A stretch of 64,000 bases of DNA from Pholis gunnellus (taxonomy: Eukaryota; Chordata; Actinopteri; Perciformes; Pholidae). The stretch covers positions 16,877,787-16,941,786 of the forward strand of contig OU342821.1 in assembly GCA_910591455.2 (NCBI GenBank), in the 5' to 3' direction. How positions within the stretch are numbered: the first letter of the stretch is position 1; each line of letters begins with the position of its first letter. This document shows positions 22,249 to 33,689 of the stretch, in pieces. The notes under the pieces were generated by a model that had not been told where the DNA came from, made no database searches, and saw only the letters and a list, made by a program, of their open reading frames with translations. Position numbers and translations under genes: made by a program.

Positions 22249-23263
22249 CTGGGGGGGGGGGGGGGGGGGGGGGACAGCATATGGATCAGCAGGCAGGAAA
22301 AAAAAGAAAAGGGAATGAAAAGGGTACACAGAGAGGACGACAAAAGGGAAACGGGGAGTATTTTCAAGAAAATGGAGGAATGTACCTCATAATCCACATG
22401 GTGAATTACATGAAATGGATCAATGTATCATTAATAATTTGCCATGACGGGGATAACTGAATACCTGTTATTGAATTGTGTTCAAAAACCCCGGGAGATG
22501 AGTTTTGCAGCTGACATACTTTAGTTAATGGAGAAAAAAGAGCAGCTGGGATATTGTGGACATGAGAAAAGGAAGCCTGATGGAGTTTTTTTATAACCTT
22601 TGATCAATATAATGGACTCCAACAACTCTTGGCAATCGTCTGACACTAGTAAATGTAGAGGAAAAGATTGCTGATGTATTTGTCCATTTCTTCATCTTGT
22701 TCTCTTTCTTTACCCGGGCGATGGTGTAATTAAGAGACCAAACATTGAATGTAATGTACCTCCACCTAAAATTAGACTGTTAAACGAGCACTGAGTCTAT
22801 TCACTGATAAAGTCCAGTGAGTCAACTGGATCAATTTACAACAGCAAGGCTCGAGCACCAAAGTCATGGATTTATTTAATGGTCATTTGGGAAGCTGAGG
22901 CGAGGATAAATCTGATGGGATGTGCAAGACATGAGACGAACAAGATTGTATAAATTATGAACCAGAAAGCCTCTACTCTCAGGCTAGGTTTGACAGTTGA
23001 GTAGTCGATGGGTTAGTGTAATGTAATATTAATAATGATTTAAAAAGCATTTAGCCATAAAATCTGCTACAACTAATCCCATGAGTAGCTAAATCTTGCA
23101 TACGGTTGCGTAATTGTGCCAATACAGCATTCCAATCTAACCATAATTAAATTTTCTCATGCCAGAGAAAACAAAAATAGTGAGTAATGATATTTGCATG
23201 GATTATAATAGGGGCTTTTAAGTTATTATCAAAACAATTAAGGGTTTTGTAGCCGCAGTTTAC
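22249..23263 (-). other. lamc3 intron 5 (1.0 kb)
   Basis: Bounded by GTAAAC and a C-run acceptor. Apart from the homopolymer at its end it appears as ordinary AT-rich intron, and nothing else is recognised. Confidence 0.75.
22251..22273. repeat. G23 homopolymer forming the exon 6 polypyrimidine tract
   Basis: Twenty-three G on the plus strand, so 23 C in the pre-mRNA, followed at once by AG and exon 6. Confidence 0.95.
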
Positions 23264-23452
23264 CATTGATATTGCAGTCGCATGGTAGGCAGGGCTCCTC
23301 GGCAGACGTCCTGAAGTGGTTCTCTCTGCAGCGCTCACAATGGGGCCCGTCAGTGTTGTCTCTGCAGCTCACACAGCGCCCCCCACTGCCAGTGCTCCGG
23401 TACTGCTCCATGTCAAACACACACTGGTCTGACCTCCCGCTGCAGTTACACT
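23264..23452 (-). CDS. lamc3: lamc3 exon 5: LE2 and start of LE3
   Basis: Codes for residues 331-393 plus one base. It reads CNCSGRSDQCVFDMEQYRST, then GGRCVSCRDNTDGPHCERC, then LPCDCNING. The CRDNTDGPHCERCREN block is the LE2 core of gamma chains. The donor is ATCAATG|GTAAAC, phase 1. The acceptor AG closes a pure (TC)n run, and the exon is taken to start AGTGTAAC because only that choice keeps the frame from exon 4. The first codon across the junction becomes Lys (ECLKCNC), where mammalian gamma chains have Pro. NCS is a potential N-glycosylation site. Confidence 0.92.

Positions 23453-23454
<2 letters not shown>

Positions 23455-23490
<36 letters not shown>
23455..23490. repeat. (GA)18 microsatellite forming the exon 5 polypyrimidine tract
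   Basis: In the gene's sense this is (TC)18 ending directly in the AG acceptor of exon 5. It is preceded by a run of T (the As at 23491-23496). Confidence 0.95.
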
Positions 23491-23494
<4 letters not shown>

Positions 23495-24099
23495 AAGAGG
23501 TCAAGCGAGGAGAGAACGAGGAACGAGCAATCACGGGGGAAGAAGTGGGCAAAATAGACGGATCCAGAAATAGACGGGAGGAAAGAGACAAAGATATGCG
23601 TGTGAGAGATTATGCGTTCTGGGATTGGATCATAATTTAGAGGCTCGCTGCTAATCTCATTTCACACAGGCCTAATGAGGAGCCAATCGGCTGTCAGGGG
23701 GCACTTAGATAACAGTAATTCATGTTTATACAAGAGCAAATTACTCAGCTGATAACACACCATCACAGCTCTCATACCCCTCACATCAAATCCCTCCTTA
23801 GTTCACCCGTTACCCTGAGGGGGTATTTAGGTGAAATTGCCCATTTTATTATGAATCAAGCTCTCTGTTGTGCCTGCAATAACCATGTGAGTATTCCTCC
23901 CTGTTCATAAGGAGTCTTAGCAGTGTTCACCTTATTTTAAAAATAAAAAAAAAAAAAGATCACCAGTTGCTTTGAAACCCAACGCGTTATAAACTTTGGC
24001 TTGATGGTGAAAAATGGGTTTCATTTGGATCTCACCAATGTTACGTTCATTAAAGCGGACATCTTTTTTTTTGGGATACTTGGACACACAAGTACACAA

Positions 24100-24320
24100 C
24101 AAGCTATAAACCCGCCGTCGGCATTTCATCACCTCACACAGTTGATATTGCAAACATGTAAACAAACAGTGAACCAACACATCCAGCAAGCAGGAGGAGA
24201 CATAAGCGTTCCTTTGGGGTTGTCTTTTCATTCCACCTGTCAAAATCCAAATATTCACTCTCCCTCTAGCTTTGTCTGGTCCTTACCAACTTCTGAGGGA
24301 AATATCTCCAATGTGATTTA
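24100..24320 (+). repeat. dispersed repeat family B copy
   Basis: GATATTGCAAACATGTAAAC, ACATCCAGCAAGCAGG, CCAAATATTCACTCTCCCTC and CTTCTGAGGGAAATATCTCC align in order with copies at 19107-19320 and 21120-21295, with small indels. It is noncoding. Confidence 0.55.
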
Positions 24321-25379
24321 TTATCAATAACGAGTAATAGGCTTTACAATTAGACATTTTAGTACAATTGCTAGTCCAAGGAGACTAACTCTCAGTTAAC
24401 AACAGAATGACTCTTTATAATTGTGTGGTCAGCTTGTTTACTCTCTTAGGACAAAGCTATTAAATGTCTTTGTGAATTCACTGGATTCAGAGCGGTTTAG
24501 CTTGGCGCTAAGAGGTTAGCCTCGACCAAAACAGGACGAACTGTTGTTTTTTTGTCATGACTATACTTTCACACTGAATGTGAATATTACTTGGCAAAAA
24601 GGCGATGTTTTTATATACCAGATCCATCTCTTCCATTCTGACGTTACACAGTAAAAGCCACAGACAGATACGCTGTGTGACCGTTTACCAGAGGAAACTC
24701 AAATTCACTCAGACCATTTCACTAAAAGGAAGCTCAATAAAATATCTTACAGTAGCTTCGGCTACACAACAACCTACCTCAGACAGAGTGCCAGACGCTG
24801 CTCTGAGTCAACAGGATATTGGTAGTTGGTCCTCTGCCCACACAACTCAATTCGAACATTTAATAGAAAAAGTTTAGCGACTGTCCCAAATTCGCATCGC
24901 TGCATTTTTGCGTTATTTGTCATTATTTGTAGGCCTTAACTCTAAAGTTGTATAATTCACACACTGTTTCTTTTTAGCTTACAATAAAGCCACTGGTAAA
25001 CCTACATGGATCATCATCTGGCTTTTCTTCAGGCTGTGCAAAATCCACATCTTCACAGCAAGGCAGAGGCTTCTATGCATGCGAAATGCTGCGTGCAGTC
25101 ACCAGAGTTATGCTGTTGGTAAATATTGTTATTCAAAACTGTGAACTGGTTGTTTGTTGAAACATATTGTCTCATTTTCTATTCCTAGATGTGTCAAATA
25201 CATGAGACGTATGGGTGTGGAGTTGTTTAAACGCACCTTTTGATAGAGCTGTAAGTCAAGAAACTAATTAACAAATAATTAAACATAATCACTTTTGGTG
25301 TTGAGTAAGATAATTACTTTCTCTATGGGTGAACTGTAAAGGGTAATTCATAGTTTGTCAGGTAACTTGTTGAACACTG

Positions 25380-25670
25380 ACAGTACAGTGAATTTATCTG
25401 AGTTTTATCACTGAAAACATCTGCCGTCTGAGTCTGTGAAGAACCCCGATGAGAGCTTCCAGAATGATCCAATACGGTAAGGTCGTTGCCAAAAAACTAA
25501 AGCAACGAGCTGAAAGGTGCTAAATCACCTCGTAGAGCTCAAGGGAACTGCAGAGTCAGGTGATTATTCTCTGTTTAGGTTCTTTACTACGAGCTACACC
25601 TTTCACATTACACATGGGAATGTGAACCATTGTTAATATAAAAACAATGACTGCTGCAGCTTTAAGCATC
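25380..25670 (+). repeat. dispersed repeat family B, tail fragment
   Basis: AGTCAGGTGATTATTCTCTG, CTACACCTTTCACATTACAC and ATTGTTAATATAAAAACAAT are features I associate with the tail of the family whose heads lie at 19107, 21120 and 24100. It is noncoding, with an approximate start. Confidence 0.5.
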
Positions 25671-26559
25671 TGTCTTGAAATTGTAGTCCCGATGGATGGA
25701 ATGAAGAGATACTGTAGGAGCCAGTAGCCTTTGCACAGGCTAGGAGTGGCCTTTTGAACACAACATGCACCTCCCGACTGATGCCGAGTCCCTTGTTATC
25801 ACATCTGCAATCCCTCTGCTGACAGGGCAACAGGCAAAGACAAAAACTGACACTCTGCAAAGAAAGTCGCAGCAGCATGACTCCATTCTGATTGGCTCCG
25901 GTGGTGCAACTACAGCACAAATACGACCAGCCAGCTCTACCTGTCAGCTCCCTTCCACTCTATCTTTATCGAGCCAGCTAGTGGTGCTGCCACTGCTGGT
26001 CAGGCTAGCTGATAGCCAGACGGCAGTACTGTCAACAACCTGAGCCCCTGTTGCATTTCCTTTATAACATGTATGTTGACTCTGACAACACCTCATACAA
26101 TGTGATGTAATACCTGATGTGAACTGTTATACCAGATCGTTTAATACTCTCAGGCTATCCTCCAAAAAGTTCACAATTATCTCAAAATGATGTTTTACTC
26201 GCTTAACAACAATCAACAGGTTATGTCAAAAGTTACTTCATGTGTGAACCGAAGCAAGGAAAATGACTTTGTTTAATTATGGTCCTTGATCCTGAAATGA
26301 GCTTCAGAGCAAACTAAACATCTGGCTTCATTTTGGATCATTCACAATTGTGTATTTTTAATAGAATAATGTACATTAACAGCCTTTGATGTTAATGCAA
26401 TTTTGACCATGTCAACCTCTTATCTTGAATGAAGAAACATTAAACCATTACGCACATAATATGCATCGTAAAATGCATGTCTTCTATCTAGGTAAAGGAG
26501 TGAACAATGAATGCATGTTTAAAGGTGGTGCATGTGGGATGAAGATTGCTACAAGCAGT

Positions 26560-26560
<1 letters not shown>

Positions 26561-26640
<80 letters not shown>
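26561..26640. repeat. (CA)40 microsatellite
   Basis: Eighty bases of uninterrupted CA on the plus strand (TG in the gene's sense) in intron 4, the longest pure microsatellite in the window. Frames of alternating His-Thr or Cys-Val over it are artefacts. Confidence 0.98.
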
Positions 26641-26642
<2 letters not shown>

Positions 26643-28920
26643 GCGGCAGAGGGAAACTGGGACACGGCAAATCACTTAAAGCTGTGTTTCAACAGATGCA
26701 ACACAAAGACCTTTACAACCTTTCCACAGCCGTTTGTCCATCTTGACCATATTTTGGCCTGCACGCCCACAACCACCTCTTCCACATGCTTTGCTCAGCC
26801 TGTGCATCACTGCCACAGTAGGCAGACTTAGCTCCACACTCCGTGTGAATACAATAGTGCCCAAAGGACTTTTTCCTGTGATTGATGGAGCCACCTCCTT
26901 AAACAGTATGCCTTACACCTTTTTTGGTGAGAAATTGACAGGATTACAATAGAAATACTTTAGAATAAAACCCTATGGAGTATTCCTGAGGTGGCCTGCA
27001 GCTTTTTTCAGCCATACATTCTCTGTTTCTCCATTACATAGACACAGGGACAAGTGGTAGTTGCATTTTTGCTGAGGTGAACAAGTAGAGAAACTGAACT
27101 GTGACTTTCTCACATAGCTTTACACAAAGTCTGGTATGCTTTAAGGTTTAAGGTTGATATGTACGCTTGTGTTAAAAGGAAATATTTGCAAACTTGCAAA
27201 TGTACACTTGCAAATGTATTCTACCCATTCAGCACACAGATTTGGAAAGTCTATTTATTTAGGCTGCATGCGCAGTTTTGTGTGGTTAATGGCCTTGCTG
27301 AGCTTGACAAGTTATTGCACTCTGTTGTACGTGGGTTCACAAACTGTAAAAGGGTCTTTATTCTTCCCATATGCAAAGGTGACACTTCCTCCCTTTTGAA
27401 TATTGTTACCGCAGGACGTAACGCAGACAAAGATTACGTTTCCTCAGTATAGGCTACCTGGCAAAAGAAATTTGGAGTATTTGTAATGCAATTTCCAAGA
27501 GGAAGGTTTGGTGTTAATGTTGACAACCTGTGAAAGCAGTCTGGTATAAATGGTCACAAAGTCATTGCCCTGTATCACACAGGTGGTTTGTTGGGCAGCA
27601 GGAAACCAAAAGCTAAGAATCCTTCACTTTTCAAATCACCCTTTTCTACAGATTCTGTACAACTTCACTTTTTAAGTGCAGCCACCACAAAAAAACCTTC
27701 CTGTGTGAAAAAAGGGACGGTCCCACCTTTCTTGACAGGCCGGTACGGCAGCACTTCCTAAGGCTTTTAAGGACTCTTTCATTTACATATCAAGCTCAGA
27801 TAGATGTGGACATTGCCCTAATATTGCTCTTTGGGGCTTTGTCTCGTGGAGATTAGCCTGGACACATAGTGAAAGCCATGTTCCTTCTATATCACCTTGT
27901 ACCTTTAACAGCACACATTCTCTTACAGCCCAGAATAAACTGTTACTCCAGTGTGGTATAGCACTATGTTAAATCAGGTCACAGAGATAGAATGATGGAA
28001 TATCAAGGTTGATTTCAAACGTGTCAGTGGTAGCATCATGAAATAATAAGTGGAACCCAGGTCATGTTTGACACCAATCTATGAATGTTTCATTTTGTTA
28101 TTGGCGAAAGCAAAAAGGCTGGAATGATAGAAGTTAAGTGGTTGATGAAACACGTAATGTCAGTGACAAACAAGCTGCACTACCCTTTCATGATTGGATT
28201 ATGAAATTTAGCAATGTGCATCAGCCGTCTTTCAGCAGCAAGGCATGGTTTATGGAGCCTAAAGGAGTTTGCCACCTCACATCACCTGCATGAGAAGTGA
28301 TGCAATTCACCATCTCATTGTCTTCTCCCCTTTTATATGAATACGTTCTTAGTGTTGGAGCAGAATGTATTGCATAGAGGAACCACGGCCCCTGCAGGCA
28401 CAATCATTTCTCATTTTTACATCTAATTTGCTGGACGAATGAGATGTCGGACTAGCCAAGAGAGCAGGACACCGGCAGTGATAAGAAAGCGGTCTATGAG
28501 GGATCATGCTGCATAGATATCTGTGCGACCTTTAGTGTACTGTTACAGACAAATGACACCTCTACCTGACCCACACACTATTGCGCCTGTTACCTTTGTG
28601 CGTGGGTTAAGATTATGACTTTTTTAATCTTACAAAAAAAGCAGCACATGCCATCAAAATCAGCCCAGTTGTCCATCGACATTGTTTACCACACCAGATA
28701 AGTGCTCAAGTCTCTTAACTGTAACATCCTCATCATTTGGTGGTGTCTGCAGTGATACATACATTAGGCCATTAAATGTTTTAATCTTTAATGTTACTTT
28801 AGTTTTGTTAAAGCAAAGAGTCTTTCATATTGTTTATATTGTTGTCATTTTAGTGTGGCTGACGCCCTTTATCGTAGGAGCAGTTTGAATTTGTTTTGCG
28901 TTGTTGATGGGAGTTAGAAA

Positions 28921-28975
28921 GGATTGATACCAGTCTCTTTAGCTTAGCATGAAAGACAGAGCTAGCCTAGGTTGG
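28921..28975. repeat. fragment related to the inverted-repeat element at 59197
   Basis: GATTGATACCAGTCTCTTTA with TTAGCTTAGCATGAAAGACA and GAGCTAGCCTAG resembles the inner part of the palindromic fish repeat recognised at 59197-59528. It is short and diverged. Confidence 0.35.
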
Positions 28976-31900
28976 TGGTATTGCTGTTGAATGGGTGTTG
29001 CTGCTACACCTCTGGCTCTTCTATGCATATTGCAACGGTTTGCTCTATGATGATGTTGTTCATCTCATGAATGTTTAGTTTGATCTGCGTTTACAGTTTC
29101 CGTGTGCCGAGTCTATTTTTATCATCTTGAAGGGCTGATAAAATATTGATTAAATCCTGTATTGTCACCATCTCATGAGTTTTACCGTCTTAAGGTAACA
29201 CAGTCGGCACATTTCAAGTATTCATACATGCGTACATTACTAATATAATATGCAGAATGAGAGGGGGCTCCTCTGCTCTTGTGCAGCAGGCCAACAGCAT
29301 GGATTTCATGCTTCCTTTACTTGCATGAGGGGCTCCTGTGCTTGAAGCTGGTGATTGTCTGGGACACACACACACAGGTAGATTACATCATCACTGCTAT
29401 AGCTGCTGTTTTCCCACAAAGTCACCTCTAAAACAGCCTTTTACTGATTTCCAGCAAGTTACATTATTTAGAAATTCAGTGTATATAGTCATCCAAGTTA
29501 TCATGACATTTCGGCAATTCGTTTTCTACCTACCCACTGTTAGATTGTTTGTAAATGAGTACAGCATTGCGCAGAAGCGCTGGGAGTTCAATAGAAGATC
29601 ATGTCATTTTTTTGTACTGTCCTAAATTACTAGCTAGATTATGAGTTCACGACACAAACACAAAAGCTTAAAGAATCATACAAGAGGAGATTAAACCAGA
29701 TTTAAAGCTTTTAAATCTTGTATTTATTATATATGTCACAGTCGGAATACTACCAGGAAGCTTAGATGATAAGAATCTGCAGTATTATGAGTTCACATTT
29801 GATATTCCCAAAGAAATATCACAGTCTCTCAGCTACACCTGCAGCCTTCAACCTTAAATCTGTGGCAAGAGAAGATTTAAAGTGTCTTCGTACCGGAGCA
29901 GCCTCCGGCTAAGCCGATGACAACGTCAAGCACACAACGGAAATCATGAAGACCCGATGCAACCTGGGCTATAAATGGTTTCAGTCCCATAGGGGGAGAA
30001 TCTTGATGATAATGACATCACATTTCACCCCCCGATACACACAACATAAACACACACACACACAACCAACCCTTTGCATATTTCTCCACACCTATTTTAA
30101 GACCACAAAGCAAACAGCAAGCAAAAACAATTCAGCCGTTCAATATCCAGTTTTGATAAACAACCTCGACTGATAATAAAAGCTCTCAGACATGTTCACA
30201 TAACACTAAAACACTCACATAAAAAGCCCCCCTAAAGCTTCCATTTACCACCTGCTACTACTATTCACTATTCAATAACAGTTGCAGAGATAACTGTAAT
30301 AATCACACATGATTGTCACTCCCGTTCTGCTTTTTTTTTGCTCTTTGAGACACATTCTGAATCTGAAGCTATAAATGTCTTAAAACAACTTCAACAATAA
30401 TGTTTGGTGACCTGGAGACAGAACAAACAGATACAGAAGAGAAATAAGAAGGACCGTACTGCATCACTGAAGCAAGTTGATATTGTGTCATAGTATGTGG
30501 GAGGAATACGCTAATTTGCCTAATTGATCAAAGCAATATACTCGCACACTCCACCAAGGGTCACCGCTGGGGTTACTTTAACAAGTTTGAATTATGGTGC
30601 TTGTTCGCTATTTCAGGCATTCTGGTTGATGTACATAATCAGGCACCTCCCACTATGATTTGATCTTGTTCTGACACGCAGAGCCTTTGAGAAATTACAT
30701 GCCATTAGTAGTGGTGGTGATTCATTGGACGGGTTTGTGGAATATGATGCTTAACACATATTAAACACTGCACTGACAGAGACTAACGCACATTTAAGAA
30801 AAAGATTGCTGCGTTTGTATTTTCCAGGGTGTTTGTATGTGACAAAGAGGTTGTGTAGTTGAAGAGTTAAATGGTGAAAACATTTAAGTGAATTATTAAC
30901 TGTGTGTCACTTTTTGTTTATTTTGTTAAGTTCAGGTTTTATCGCAATTATTTTCTTCTTCTTGGGTTCCATGTCTTTGTTAGCCCCAAAAGGTCATGAG
31001 TCTGTTCTAGTTTATTCTCTCTGCTCAACGGTTATTTGCTTAAAACATTGCTTTAAAGAGACACTTTTGCAAGATTTGTAGGAAATTGTCGGCTTCTATT
31101 CGCAGCGATGGCAGTCATTGTAAATAGCCAACACAATTGCACTGCACGTGTTGTGACTTACCACCACCTTTCAAAATGTGTTTTTTGTGCCGCAACAATT
31201 GGAGTCGCTGTTGCAAAGTGTTTGTGAATTAGGGGCTGCCTCTTACTTGCATATACATAACTATATCACTGTCGAAGATGTAAGAACTATGCAAATGTGC
31301 TTTACATTAGCTTTGACTTATGGTGAGAGTCTTGTAACGCTGACATTTCCACAGGGAATGCAGTTACATTAGGAAGCAAAAGGTGTCAGAAAAGGTCCAT
31401 TTCTTTGTAAGAATAATACCACTGTGATCATCACTAATCTATAGAAGGTACTAGCACATACAAAGCAAGATTAGCATTAAGTAGGTAAAAGTATTAAGCT
31501 CCCAATTTGATTCTAGTCACTGATCTTCCTAAGCTGCTTCGTTATAGATGTGTGTGTGTGACACACAAAACCATCCTGGTTCTCTTTTAATCTGTATGGA
31601 TTTTCCTGCATATTCCAGGACAAAACCGATTCATAACAAAACATCATGCACATCAATCCATGTGCCAACAGGTGCTACAGTAAACAATGGCGGATGGGCT
31701 ATATAAACAGCAAACATAAGCAAATACATGAACAAAAACAGCACACGTATTGAAATTCAGCAAAACGAATGCATAGTCTAAAACTAAGCCCGTGCATGAC
31801 TTTACTTTTCTTTCTCTTAGTTCCTGCAAAGCCAAAAATCATGTTCCCTATATTCAATTCAACCTGCTTTATATATTCTGAACCTTATCTCTTATTTCAG

Positions 31901-33105
31901 AAGTAGTGCAGCCGAAGCAGTCTCACGCTGCAAATGGTGCTGTTGCTGCTGCCCAAACTTGATATCAGGTATAACAAATGGCCTCAGTCCGCTCGAGCCC
32001 ACAAATGTTTCACACCTTAGACCTCTCAGCCCGCATTTGTTAGTATGAAGACGTCTCTCCCATAACTAAGAAGAGAGGCGGGACCATCTTGACATTGTTT
32101 CACCTCTTGGGAGCAACAAAGGTGGACAAAATAACGACATTGTGCACAGTCTATGCGTTTTTTACAGCACAGCACAATACTCTATCTTAAAAGCAGAGAA
32201 TCAATAGGAAAGAATTATTTTGTGAAAGAGAAGATGCCGAATTAGGTACATTTTGAGATAATTGTATAAAGCAATTTATTCCAAAAAACTATTTTAAATC
32301 TATGCTAAATGTTTTGTAATCCTAATTCTTGTTCCGTCGTGGTTTAGATGTTCCGTTGTTTCAAAGGCAGTTCTCCTTTCAGCCTTTCATGTTAACTGTC
32401 AAACTGTATAATGCTGTGATTGACACCTTTCCACAAGATGACACAATTGTTTAATTGATTGTAAAATAACACAGATTATGATCTCATTCTGTCAAGAAAT
32501 ATAAAAAGCAACTGCATTTCTACTGTTCGTAAGTGCATTATTAAATATTTAGTTCATATTTAACGTCTTGGTTTATTTAGTGTTTTTAATTTCCTTGATG
32601 CAAATTAGCCAATCAACATCATCAGCACACACAACTATGTCACAGAGAGAATGGTGTGCGGCCGCTCCGGCCTGAAAGGGACATATAAGAGGTTAGTGGG
32701 GCAAACCAAGGCAAAATGAGTTTTGTGCCAGATAGACATATGCATTTGCGCTGAGCATTCAACATTGTGTTTCCATATTCTGTGTCTCTTTTATATGGTG
32801 TGTATGTGTGTGTGTGTGTTTGTTTATTTATTAATATACCGCATTGATTAAGTTGGGCGCAGTACTCTATTTAAGACGCCATCTGCTTGGAACCAAGAGT
32901 AAGAGTAATTAAAACAAGCTTGCTGCTTAATGGAATTTCAACAAAAAACAAATACAATTTGTGAGCCACTCTCGTTTATGGTTTTTATCCCTCAGCCAAT
33001 TACAATTCATCCTCAACAGCATTCAGTAAATGTGCACAGTGTGATGAGCCAAACCTGATAATACTAATAATGCAAATTCATACATAGTGAAGCTCTCAAG
33101 GAGGA

Positions 33106-33120
33106 GGGGGGGGGGGGGGG
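33106..33120. repeat. G15 homopolymer
   Basis: A run of 15 G after GAGGAGG on the plus strand of intron 4, a possible G-quadruplex. Confidence 0.9.
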
Positions 33121-33689
33121 CAAACATATGTGCAAATATCTACTGAAAACGAGAACTGAAGAAGCTGATTTGAATACACACACACACACACATCTTCCAA
33201 GATGCCAAAATGCAAATTCAATGAATTCAATGCAATTAAAAAATTATTTTATCGCCATGTCTTTATGCTTGAAAAGTGATAACGGGAGAATCAGCCACCA
33301 CAATGTGTTGAAATACTGAGTTCCTACAGTTAAGAGTGAACATTTAGGTTTACAAACGTGATATAGCTGCATGGATATGCAAACGTTACAGACATGTGAG
33401 TGCTATAAACACAACCTCAACGAATCAAACTGAATCATTTTAGAGCTAGAATGAGTGGGTGAGGGGGCCCTTTCTTCGTGTTAGGCCCTCCCCCTAATAT
33501 ATGAAAGGGATTCGGGAGCTGAGGGGAGACAGAATGCCCTTTTTTGGGATTCCATCTCTGTTCTTTTTTCCCCGGGGCAAAATACTTTTGTTTGTTGATA
33601 TATAATCCAGTTTGCGGTTAAAAAATGCTCCAGTGTAGAAATGAGGGGATGCAGTGAAATCAATCACATCAAGTGTAATGATACACTAT

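Noticed and set aside
26425..26831. Frames of alternating His-Thr and Cys-Val
   Set aside because: Direct translation of the (CA)40 microsatellite.
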